From Heliopora coerulea (Eukaryota > Cnidaria > Anthozoa > Scleralcyonacea > Helioporidae), in contig JASJOG010000104.1 of assembly GCA_030142905.1 (NCBI GenBank), positions 25,001-89,000 of the forward strand: 64,000 bases of DNA, read 5' to 3'. Below the pieces are notes generated by a model, which was not told where the DNA came from, searched no databases, and worked only from the letters and a program-made list of their open reading frames with translations. The position numbers were made by a program, and so were the translations under genes. Below, in pieces: positions 49,801 through 57,956 of this stretch (position 1 is its first letter; each line of letters starts with the position of its first letter).

Positions 49801-51510
49801 CAACAGCAATGTTTAGAAATTTGTAAACTATTTGAATTTTTATCATTTTCTATTGTACAATTTCATTGCTGGAAGGTAATGTAGGAGGTTGTTTAACCCA
49901 TTAGGGGATCATTTTGTAATAGATAAAATTGTCTGGGATTAGCCAGAATAAAATTCTAAAGTGCACCCTTGCCCCTTAAACAAATAACCAACAACAAACA
50001 ACAACAACAGTCTTTTACGACTGTTTTCCCTGCTTATGCAGGGGTTGGCTGGCGGCTCTACATAGCAGCCTTCTCCACCTCTCCCTACCCTTTGCATCTT
50101 TCCTTTTCAACCCAGACAAATGCACTACATTGCTAAATAAAATCATCTGGTATTATCCACAATAAATTCTGAAGTTTGCACTTCCCTCTTAATGGATTAA
50201 TACCTCTTTGAAAAAATTTCAGGTCAGGGAGTCCCTTAGCATCAGCTTTAGCTAATTTGTGATAATTATGTCATGTAATAATTATGTATAATTATTTGTA
50301 ATAATTATGTCCCATTTGTTGTGTATATATATGGTTTAGTCTTGGCATAACAGCAAATGCATCTTGGCATGGTTATAGAACCAGTCTTTCATGAAAAAAT
50401 ATTCACTATAAAAGTAGTTAGGCTACTAGATACACAATCCAACCCTCAAGAATTATGTAACACCAATATTTAATACTTAAAGTAGAAAAAATTTTACTGA
50501 AAATTGTCATCTTGGAACTGGATACTCAAGTAAATCAAAGAAAAAAAAACAGCAATCATGATAATATTTTGACTCTATTTCAGGTCATGATCAATTACCA
50601 ACAAAATGTAAAGTTTTCAAGATGTATACTAGACAGTTCAAGTGTACATTGTTCATTCCATATGGGTCCAGACCTCTCCCACTTTTTAGATGTATGATCA
50701 ACTGGATTTGTCCAAATAAAACGAGAATACATTTAGGTGGGGAATGCTGTCTTCCTTGAAATGGAAAGTCCCTCCACAAAATGGAAGGGGCTAAAAAGAT
50801 ATAAAAATGTTAAATGGAGAATTTATCCAAACCCTCAGTGTCTACATGTCTTTTATCCACATGGACCCCTGGATCTGCCCTACTTGTTTTACTCTGGCCA
50901 CATACCTCAGTGGGAAACCATGATTTTGGCATTAAATTTTTAGCCAGGCTTCAGTTTTCTTCCAGATAATTTTGTTTACAGAAAGAACTAAAAACCCACA
51001 GGTAATGTTGAGCCATGCTGTTCAAATATTATAACAACCTCTTTGGAACGTGAGAACAAGAATCTGTTCTGAATGTGTGTTTTTTTTTCCCTTTTTGTCA
51101 TTTCTGCTCTCTTTAATTTTGCTTTGTTCCATCTTTTAATTTGCTGTTGTGGGACAACCATATGCATTAAAAGGTTAAGTTTTAAAATTGCACCGGTACG
51201 TTATTACCTTTCCAGTCACTAATTTAATCATCTCGTGATTTGTTCAAGAAATATAACTTGTATTAGGTATGGTCACTGTTTATTGGATCTGAAACTTACC
51301 AGCATTCACACGTGCACGACGAAGATTCGTTACATTCGTCCTTAATTTCTCTTCTGCAGTTTTTCGAGCCACAACATACTCACTAATATTTTTTAGGAAC
51401 ACTCTAGCATCATCACTGGATGTTAAAACACGAGAAACTATCGCTCGTGCTGCTCCCGTTTCATTTGAAAGCAACTCTTCCACTTCGGCTTCGGCTGTCT
51501 GATCCGCCAT
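17641..51510 (-). CDS. TPR: Nucleoprotein TPR, nuclear-basket protein (complete, 57 exons)
   Basis: TPR forms the filaments of the nuclear-pore basket. It anchors mRNA export and quality control, excludes heterochromatin from pores and binds the spindle checkpoint protein MAD1. The hand-spliced CDS is 7,191 nt (2,396 aa; human TPR is about 2,360), with every join in phase. Residues 1 to ~1650 are almost continuous coiled coil. Residues ~1660-1880 are Ser/Thr/Pro/Val-rich. After that come a basic bipartite-like cluster (KRLRDRE, LKKAR), long acidic runs, the TPR signature VPSTPTLFIPKRSDG (~2119) and an RGG tail. Family landmarks seen: REKRLEQEK, KSGMTLTQIY, SSSSEVISEHLV, VRQRDMYR, FIRKEKEIAETK and QRWRSRT. 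The start MADQ has a good context; an in-frame ATG 16 codons upstream (51558) is less likely. Exons are listed in the block entries below. Confidence 0.96.
17718..19891 (-). other. TPR intron 56 with (GAAA)n microsatellite
   Basis: A 2.2-kb intron separating the RGG-tail exon from the rest. It contains an uninterrupted GAAA tract at about 18432-18466 inside a purine-rich zone (18370-18510). No other gene was seen. Open frames such as 19170-19382 on the plus strand have no support. Confidence 0.75.
27194..27880 (-). CDS. TPR: TPR exon 42, large Ser/Thr/Pro/Val-rich exon
   Basis: A single 687-nt exon, the longest in the gene, encoding residues ~1652-1880. It begins with the last coiled-coil turn (ENEKLKKKNQQFQRLLLQAQ) and then changes abruptly to low-complexity sequence: repeated TATVPPTVT-like and SVRPI/SIRPM motifs that match the vertebrate TPR segment containing ASIRPMVTP. 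This is the hinge between coiled coil and acidic tail. Acceptor TTTTTAATAAG, donor GTGAGC. Confidence 0.93.
27990..28240. repeat. CA/CGCA-rich cryptic repeat in TPR intron 41
   Basis: About 240 bp dominated by ACAC, CGCACAC and ACGCAAGCAC words without a fixed period. The alternating purine-pyrimidine character makes it prone to Z-DNA. It keeps frames open on both strands (27996-28364 plus, 28049-28399 minus), which are artefacts of the composition. Confidence 0.75.
28449..36480 (-). CDS. TPR: TPR exons 29-41, distal coiled coil
   Basis: Exons: 36379-36480, 36168-36262, 35224-35511, 35040-35114, 34555-34743, 33219-33340, 32851-33136, 32502-32606, 31469-31678, 30583-30735, 30117-30317, 29208-29271, 28449-28692. 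Signatures are HLDQYKAM, AQEKYEKELVNHASDVQAL, FIRKEKEIAETKSEM, QRWRSRTNQLIEQ, KVKTINQ and LKKIARRYKAQCDEL. Exon 40 (64 nt) is easy to miss. It encodes EKEEKSKKTLNSATKRIQQL, matches the vertebrate EKEEKTRKAIVAAKSKI segment, and is required to join exon 39 (phase 0) to exon 41 (phase 1). Coiled coil ends near residue 1650. Confidence 0.92.
28693..30116. other. TPR introns around exon 40
   Basis: Apart from the 64-nt exon 40 (29208-29271), no other exon is supported in this 1.4-kb interval. Exon 40 was located because the exon 39 and 41 phases are incompatible without it. Confidence 0.7.
30442..30573. repeat. 66-bp intronic tandem duplication
   Basis: Two copies with period 66 (ACTGTCAGGAAACAGCAATA at 30442, ACTGTGAGGCAACAGCAATA at 30508) end immediately before the donor of TPR exon 38 (30577-30582). 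The minus-strand frame runs from the exon through both copies, so intron retention would add a short repeated peptide before a stop. Confidence 0.8.
30845..31150 (+). mobile_element. tRNA-derived SINE-like element, copy 1
   Basis: Contains a tRNA-like segment at about 30982-31052, with box-A-like GATAGCTCAATTAGTGGAGC and box-B-like GAGTTCAAATCC. It is preceded by a shared head (AAAATGGATTAAACGA) and followed by a shared tail (TAGTTGACTTTAGCGGTGAA). The cloverleaf is not intact, and the element lies in TPR intron 37. I interpret it as a SINE rather than a tRNA gene. Confidence 0.6.
33590..33850 (+). mobile_element. tRNA-derived SINE-like element, copy 2
   Basis: Shares with the copy at 30.9 kb the words TTTAAAATGGATTAAACGA, TTCGATAGCTCAA and AAGCTGACTTTCGCTATTAA. 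Its B box is degraded (GAGAATTTGATCGCC). It lies in TPR intron 33. Confidence 0.55.
36673..43027 (-). CDS. TPR: TPR exons 14-28, NPC-anchoring coiled coil
   Basis: Exons: 42933-43027, 42609-42701, 41724-41828, 41501-41608, 41211-41344, 40403-40507, 40132-40216, 39532-39597, 39267-39406, 38818-38896, 38410-38592, 37898-38032, 37543-37683, 37128-37238, 36673-36754. In order they carry the segment before IYNQYVDTL, EIQEKAPRLQQQRKDYE, the Ser-rich SSDEVSSSSEVISEHLV (~550-561), NIEELQEQNQKLL, VRQRDMYRVLL (~632-642) and KGQNALITNLQTIQ (~816-829). These align to the part of vertebrate TPR that binds NUP153 and the pore. Introns are short and in phase. Exon 23 has two candidate acceptor positions; 38896 keeps the frame. 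Confidence 0.92.
37243..37296. repeat. A-rich tract next to TPR exon 27
   Basis: Nearly pure A/AAC (CAACAAAAACAAAAA type) on the plus strand, which is a poly-T rich polypyrimidine tract for the minus-strand exon 27 acceptor at 37239. Confidence 0.8.
40715..40935. repeat. Interspersed repeat R2, copy 1
   Basis: Shares with 61066-61262 the words GACGAAG, GAGGCGAATAA.TGTTT, AATTACRCAGGTRRTTATTTG, AAAGAAASTAGTGAA and CTTCTGWGCCTT.ACTATTAT. About 200 bp, non-coding, in TPR intron 18. Probably an old non-autonomous element, class unknown. Confidence 0.6.
43422..51510 (-). CDS. TPR: TPR exons 1-13, N-terminal coiled coil
   Basis: Exons: 51300-51510, 49403-49507, 48673-48746, 48479-48575, 47938-47999, 47716-47757, 47366-47479, 45464-45514, 45166-45258, 44967-45047, 44212-44299, 43615-43683, 43422-43493. 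They encode residues 1 to ~387. Exon 7 holds the best N-terminal signature of the family, LREKRLEQEKDLL followed by KKQNGWLDAQLKEK. Exon 10 ends with a TKLIMLYK match to the vertebrate KLSNLYK segment. All introns are GT-AG. The long intron 7 (45515-47365) contains microsatellites and a near-perfect palindrome. The region forms parallel coiled-coil dimers in known TPR proteins. Confidence 0.92.
45515..46915. other. TPR intron 7, left part, with microsatellites
   Basis: Contains a (TATATC)n plus GACA tract at 46126-46175 and an (AT)n tract at 46802-46846. The plus-strand open frames at 45985-46417 lie over the microsatellite and have no splice or codon support. Confidence 0.7.
46916..47057. 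repeat. Near-perfect palindrome, ~68-bp arms
   Basis: ATGAAATGAATAAGCTTAAA begins the left arm and TTTAAGCTTATTCATTTCAT ends the right arm. The arms pair through GTTGTTACTCAGAGTTTCA and CCAAAGAGACRTGAAACTC with only one or two mismatches and a loop of a few bases near 46986-46990. AT repeats flank both sides (46802-46846, 47056-47068). Such a structure can extrude as a cruciform. It is probably a foldback transposon that has kept almost no loop. Confidence 0.85.
49985..50110 (+). repeat. Interspersed repeat R1, copy 1
   Basis: A (CAA)n leader, then CTGTTTTCCCTGCTTATGCA, GGGGTTGGCTGGCGGCTCTA, GCAGCCTTCTCCACCT and CCCTACCCTTTGCATCTT. A second copy lies at 57047-57160 in the CABLES/FKBP interval. 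Probably a SINE-like family of this genome. It lies in TPR intron 1. Confidence 0.65.
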
Positions 51511-51513
51511 GTT
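51504..51513 (-). promoter_or_regulatory. YY1-like site at the TPR start codon
   Basis: On the minus strand, AACATGGCGGATC contains the YY1 core ATGGCGG at the initiator ATG. YY1 sites over the start region are common in TATA-less housekeeping promoters. Binding is inferred. Confidence 0.4.
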
Positions 51514-51581
51514 TTCCAACTTAAAACTCCCCGCGAATTTTAGCGAAAAATTGTGCAAGGCATCATGGGTTTTAGAGAAAT
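51511..51581. promoter_or_regulatory. Shared bidirectional promoter / 5'UTR interval, TPR-CABLES
   Basis: Only 71 bp lie between the TPR initiator (51510, minus) and the first CABLES ATG (51582, plus), or 107 bp if CABLES starts at 51618. There is no TATA box at a useful distance. The transcripts must either start within this gap or overlap at their 5' ends. Confidence 0.7.
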
Positions 51582-54500
51582 ATGTCTAGCGAAAAACATC
51601 GATTCATAACAAACAAGATGGCGGCCAAAGCAATTCAAATCCAAGTTCCTAGAGCAAAAAGATCTAAGCGTGTTCGTGCCGCTAATAAATTCTTATCCAA
51701 CATATCCTTGGATGGGAGTGTTGTCAAAGATAGAAACAAAAAAGAAACTATGAAAAGCAAAACAAAGCTCAAGCCCACACTCGATAAAGAGGAGGAAGAT
51801 ATACTGTCAAATCCAAATTTTGCCAATTCAGCTGTGCAGCGAAGGCCAAAACTTTTAGCATCTTTTTCGACGACAAACGCAATTGAAGATGAAGATAATT
51901 TAGATCTTGCTGGACTAGCTTTTTCTGCTACTACATTCTACGTTGATAATTCAGTTGAACGAAGTCGTGGCAGAACAACATCATTTAGAGACTCCAAACT
52001 TTGGCAAAGTAATTTAACATGTACATCAAGTAGAAACTTCGTAAAATATCGAGAGTATTTGGTTGGAAAAAGGTTTGATAAAAATTTTATGTTATTTATA
52101 CGCTGTTATCATTGTTTCTCTCGATATTATCCCAGTTGTTTCATCTAAGGTTGGACACCCTTTGTGACAAACGTCAGGTGTCTGCTGACTTCAAACTCAA
52201 AGGTTTGGCTGGCAAAACAACAGGTTTCCATTTGATGTCGATGTATCACTTTCACATCAATGATTATCTTTAAAATGATGAGATGTACCTTTATGCCATA
52301 AAGTTAGACCGACCTCATGACATTGATTTCATAAGAAAATGATTAATGTTCACTTACTATTGTATACATTCGTTTTCTAGGAGTAAGTATGGATGGTATT
52401 TATTCACTAATTGGTTGTTGAAGTGTGTATTCTAAGCAGTCTAATGTCCTATTCACAGCACTATAGATAATTGCTAACTATTGCAAAATTTACTTGTAAA
52501 CTATAAAAAATACTTGCACAAACATACATGTTTGATTTCAGTGTGGAACATGTTTTTCACTTGTAAAGTTCAACAACTTTATGTTTAGATTTAAGTGAAA
52601 TCAGATCTTGCACCTGATATCCTAATATATAGTAATAATGACATTAAGTAGCGGGATCATGCTTTAACATCATTATTACTTTTATCCTGCTCTACCTCTA
52701 TAGTATTGAGCACTCTGCAGTCTTTGGTCTAACATTTCACCAATTACTATATATATTATATATTTTTGGCATTTCTGTTTGTATTTTAAAACTGGGATCT
52801 GGCTTGACAGTAATAATGTTGTTGAGCTAATTTAATTTTGTGTTGATGTCTGCAATGTTGTTATTGGATAAATACAAGGGCACCATATATAAACTTAACA
52901 AAAGGGCATTTTGGCCACATCCAGGGCACTTTATTCAAGTTGTATACACTTGAAGGAGCACATACAGTACATGAGAAAGTACTGTTGAGTGTTGTTGACA
53001 AGCCATCAACAGGGAATAGCAGTACACTAAGAGTTTACTCTGATTATAATTTAAAGCCCAGCTGTATAAAAGCCTTCTTGAAGGTAGGCATACAGTAGTG
53101 TGCCAGTAGTCTGAAGTTGCCAGAGGCAAATACCTAACAATGTTCATTTGATTCCAACTGTTTTAGGATTGTTATTTGTTCTGGACATAGCATTCCATTT
53201 GCAGTATATTCCACTTTACAATATAGCCAGCAAGATAAAGGAGAATCATTGGATAAAAACCCACACAGGTATTAGATGTCTGTTGACTAGTCAAGCTTTT
53301 GAGGTTTAGTCTCATGACCTTAAATAAGGAGCCCAAGTTCTTGGTTCCATTTGAAGCCACCTTGCATGATATAACTGGCTGGGTCTGACTATTAGGCTTC
53401 ATGTCCACATACCAGTGACAGAATTTTCCAAACACAAAGAAATTGGATCCTTGATTGGTTGTATGAATATTAACCAGTGAAAGGTTAGATGTGCACTTAG
53501 CACCACTCAAGTATAATACTAGTTTGTTTTTCTTTTACTTAGAGGTTCAGATCAAATATTTGATGAATTTTGCTTACCACTGTTGTCATTTATGATGAAT
53601 CCAGTAGCAGCTGTTAAAGATGTCAAAAATGTCAACATAAAATTTATTTCAGTTTGTTCTCTACCCTAGGTTAAGAAGAATTTCTGGAGAACATGGATGT
53701 GACTTCTATGGGATTAAAGGGGTTGATATAGGGGCACAAAATAAGGTTAGAAGGTATTATGATAAGGTTATTTTCAATTCTGACAAGCATTGAACATCTA
53801 AATTTTCTCTATTTTTTTTTTTTTAGTCTGTTTCATATGCTCACTTACTGGTCCCAACATCTTGTCTTTCCACATCACCACGCACTTTTTTGTCACCAAG
53901 AAAAAATATGGGAACTACTCCTGTTCAAACTCTTCAGGAACCAAGAAGTTCCTGTAAATCCTCCGTTAGTTCAAACTTTGAAATTGTTGGTTCCAGTTCT
54001 GGGGAAATTTTGCCTTCATCCAGAGGTGAGGACATGTAAAATTTGGTACTGATAAAATTTCAAAACAAGACAGCAGCTTTGTGAGGTCTAGGAAACTCAT
54101 AACCCTTTTTCCATTCAACCTAGGTGATAACTTTGTATCAAGCCATGGAGAACAGACTTCCATTTTTGATAATTATGATCCATTGTTACTGGATGATCCA
54201 GAATTAAGATCAGGTCGCCATCGAAAAGTGTTACAGCTTAGCTCATTCATGGTATGAAAAGGTTTTAATGGAAAAGTATTACACATCTGTGCAATCAAAA
54301 GTTGGTACTGATTGCTAAAGTTTGTTCCACCAAAGGTCTCATTTCATTGTTTACCATAACCATTATCTCAAAATCAATTAACTAGCTATCTGGAAAACAG
54401 TGAAGAATGTTCACACAATTATTGCATAATTTTTAAAAGAAGAGTTAGATTCTTATCAAAGTAATTACAGCAATGTAATTACTCTGAAATGTCACATTCC

Positions 54501-56602
54501 ACTCTGACAAAAGTCCTTTGATTGAAATGTCAGTATTTGGCCTTGGTAGTTCCCTATAGCCAATGTAGCATTCTACTTTTGAACAATTACATAATTATAA
54601 CCCATATGACAACTGGATGCACAAAATAGATGAACAGCCCTCTCTAACCAGATCCCCCCCCTAAATGCTTGTTTTAATAAGCATTCTCTCAAGTAAGTGC
54701 ACTCTGGCTGCTTGAAAAATGGAAGCTATATGTTGATATACTGTTTGAAAAATTCTACTTTTAACATTCCATTTCTAACCAATGTCCTGTTCAAAATGAG
54801 TACCTCACCAAGAATGGAGAAATTTAAGGCCTGATTGCTTATTGGAGTAAATGAATTATGTAGGATAACTTCACATCAAATATACTCCTGTGGAACAAAG
54901 GAAAAAAAGTTTACTACGATTCATAAATTTTAACATGAAAAAATCTTTGATAAAGGTTACCATATATTGTTGTCAATGGATTGAGTGACTTACCACAGAA
55001 AAAAGTACAATATAACAGTATTTGTGGTTGTTCTTAGGTCTCTATTATTGAGTATGTAAAGCCTTCACAACTAAAAAAGGATTTGAATGAACAGTTTAAA
55101 GAAAAGTTTCCAAATATGGAAATCACTTTGTCAAAATTAAGAAGGTATGTTAGGACAACATTTTTATCTGAACTCAGGACATTGAATTTTGGGCTCCATT
55201 GTTGAAATACAATTATCATATTAACCATCGTAGACATGTGGGTATTATATTAACTGCATCTTCATTTTATAGTTTGAAGCACGACCTGGTAAAACTGTCC
55301 ACTGAGGTACATCCCAGTAAATAAATTACTTTTTTAACTCACACTACAAGAACTTATCAGACTTCAGTTGATCAACTGAGCAGCAACCTCAATACACTGT
55401 ATCTGCCTTTCCAACTACAGAATGTTGTAGTTTCAATGTTTTTCTAATAAATTCAATTTCTTTTAGTGTTCTCTTGACTTCTCTACCACGACATACTCAT
55501 TTGTATATTTTGAAAAGCTGGTGTTATGGGTGATGTATTGTAAATTAAAGCTGATTTGTGATTCTTGGTACACTAAAAATAAGACATACAGTACAAGAAA
55601 ACCTTGTTAATGAGAAAATTGTACAAACTAGGATCAGAACATGGTTTGTCAAAACTGTGGGATAAGGGATGTTAGCACAGTTAAACTGTGATTCAATGTT
55701 TTCAAGATTCTAATATTGCACATAAATTCATAATTCTAATTACATTGTAGTTGATATGACACTATTCACCACATAATAGTGAAAATATATGGCTGATTGC
55801 TTTTCTAATTTAGAATAAAATAAATGCTCTAAATTCTCAAGAGAACTAAAATATAATACAAAGAAAGCAGAAAGCAACTGCTGGTCTACACTTACACACT
55901 TTTGATATTATTTTTTGAAGGAAAAAGTTAATAAGATGAATCGCAAATTGGTGGCAGGTATGTTGCCATAATGAGAAAAGACCAATATCAAGTGTAAGCT
56001 ATTGATTGAAATGCAAATCATGATGAACTGGCTCTCCATCTTTGACAAAAAAAAACAAAAAAACAAAAACAAACTCAAATCACTGTGAAGAACTTATTTC
56101 ATAGTAATGGATACCAAAATCCAGCACAACAACTTATTAATGGAGGCACTATGTATATTGTACAAACTTTAGTCATTATCAGATAATTCTAACTCATTTT
56201 TTTTCTATTATGCTGTGCAGGATCTTGTTTGCTTCTTGCAGCAAAGTTTAATAATGATCTGAAGAAAGGTTCAGTTAAACAGTTAATAAATGTAAGCACA
56301 CTATATCCTTTTTGGTAGCCTATTATCATTCAACCAACACTTTTGAATGACAGTGGAACATTTATGCAAGCTGCAATAAGCTGTTGCTTATTAGAATTTT
56401 ATGGGTACAGCTAATATTTAAAACAACATGTTCTTTGGCATTTTTGTAGAGCATATGTGACTGGTTTCGTGTCAGTACAAAGGACCTATTTTTGTTTGAA
56501 ATCCAAGCTCTGGTGGCTCTGGAGTTTAACCTTCACCTGCCAAGCTCACAGCTGATACCTCATTTGAAAAGACTGGAATCTGGAACTGCTTCATTCATTT
56601 AA
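51582..56602 (+). CDS. CABLES: CDK5 and ABL1 enzyme substrate (CABLES), cyclin-box adaptor
   Basis: CABLES proteins link CDKs (CDK2, CDK5) to tyrosine kinases such as ABL and act in cell-cycle restraint. Ten exons: 51582-52072, 53670-53745, 53827-54025, 54124-54251, 55038-55144, 55273-55306, 55467-55529, 55921-55957, 56221-56291, 56450-56602. The CDS is 1,359 nt (452 aa), all phases continuous. The N-terminus has the conserved FLSNISLDG after a basic stretch. Residues ~285-452 match the vertebrate C-terminal cyclin-like domain: YDPLLLDDPELRSGRHRKVL, VSIIEYVKPSQLKKDLNEQF, SFVYFEKLVL, NRKLVAGSCLLLAAK, VALEFNLHLP. It has less central low-complexity sequence than human CABLES1 (633 aa). The ATG at 51618 (Met13, AAGATGGCGG) has a better context than that at 51582 and may be used. 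One gene here, so it cannot be assigned to CABLES1 or CABLES2. Confidence 0.92.
51615..51625 (+). promoter_or_regulatory. YY1-like site at the second CABLES ATG
   Basis: AAGATGGCGGC is a full match to the YY1 consensus and overlaps the in-frame ATG at 51618. It mirrors the site at the TPR start about 105 bp away. Confidence 0.5.
52073..53669 (+). other. CABLES intron 1
   Basis: A 1.6-kb AT-rich intron. A TATATA stretch near 52750-52765. No other gene or clear repeat was seen. Confidence 0.7.
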
Positions 56603-57956
56603 CACCATTAGAAATGCAGTATAAGTTAACCTCAACCTACTAACCCATGACCAGACTGCAAGACAGGTGTCCCTTTGACATGTGATACAATATATAGTGG
56701 TAGCTGGGCAGCAAGATTGTTGACAGATTAACCTGTGAAATAGCATTCCATAATTTTACTCTGGCTTATGCCAGATGATAGTAGTTTTTGAGGGGATGTA
56801 CACACTGGTCTGGGTTCTAAAGGAGCCATGCTTCTGTTAAGTATTCCAACATAGTTTATGTATAAATTGTTCTGCAATCATTTCAAGGTATTGGCTTTTG
56901 TCAAACATGCATTTCAAAGCAGTCATTGATAGAATGATTTTAAAATCACCATTGAAAAAAATTACCACCTTAACCCCTCTTCTAACAACAACATGACATT
57001 TCACACTGGTTCCTGCAAAAAGATATCTCAAGCACTTTCATAGTATAAATGCCAACAACAACACAACAGTCGTTTTATGGCCGTTTTCCCTGCTTACGCA
57101 GGGGTTGGCTGGCAGCTCTACACAGCAGCCTTCTCCACCTTTCCCTATCCTTTGCATCTTCCCTCTTTCACCACCTGGTTCCACGTCATCCTCAGCCTAG
57201 GTTGACATGGCTCCATGTCATCCTCGGCCAAGGTTGACATGGAGCCATGCCACTACTTTTTTTCCAAAACTTTTTGATGGCTTGGACATAACTATTTTGG
57301 AGCTCAGAATATCAAAATAATTACTATAATAATGGGTTGAATTGTAATGTCTGTGTACTGCTTTTACTAATAGAACTTATTTTCTAGGATGAGTTTTTCT
57401 TTGAAGCAAACTTCATAAATTGTCATAATTATTATGAAACTATATAAATCAAAATCACTATAATTTAGAGGTCTTTTATACTTGGTTGAATTCACAAGCT
57501 TTCTCAAGTTTAATTGCTCAAGAAAGTTTGGTGACAAATGGTTAGATTTCTGTCAGGGACTGACTTGCAAATGTTTTTTAAGTGATAAGAAGTTAAGAGG
57601 CATGTCCATTCATGTAGCAAGTTAAGAAAACTTATTCACATAAAAGGACTAGTAAGATTGAGTGAGGACAATACCCATTACCATAAAGAGCAAAACATGA
57701 CTATGACCAGTCAGACATAGCAGAAATGGAGGCTAAAAAAATTAAAAACAGTATTACTAGTGCATGTACTTTAAACTATATTTGTTTTTCCAATGATCCT
57801 TGTATATGTAACATTTGACAGAATGACATTTTTTTAACATGGTGCAAGCAAACATTTTAGAATTGAGGATATAAGGTCTAGTTTACTGTTGATCTTGTAC
57901 TTGTGATCAAATGCAACTCAATGCACTTGATAGTAGATCACTGAGATAAAAACAGC
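56603..57956. other. Convergent intergenic interval CABLES / FKBP12
   Basis: Holds the 3' ends of CABLES (plus) and FKBP12 (minus). Apart from repeat R1 copy 2 no gene is seen. The plus-strand open frame 57049-57237 lies inside the repeat. Confidence 0.65.
57047..57250 (+). repeat. Interspersed repeat R1, copy 2
   Basis: Matches 49985-50110 (CCGTTTTCCCTGCTTACGCA, GGGGTTGGCTGGCAGCTCTA, GCAGCCTTCTCCACCT), again with a (CAA)n leader. It extends farther, with two imperfect copies of a unit containing GTCATCCTCRGCC and AGGTTGACATGG. The tail contains the near-palindrome TGACATGGCTCCATGTCA. Confidence 0.7.

Noticed and set aside
57049..57237. Open frame of 62 residues between CABLES and FKBP12
   Set aside because: Lies inside interspersed repeat R1.
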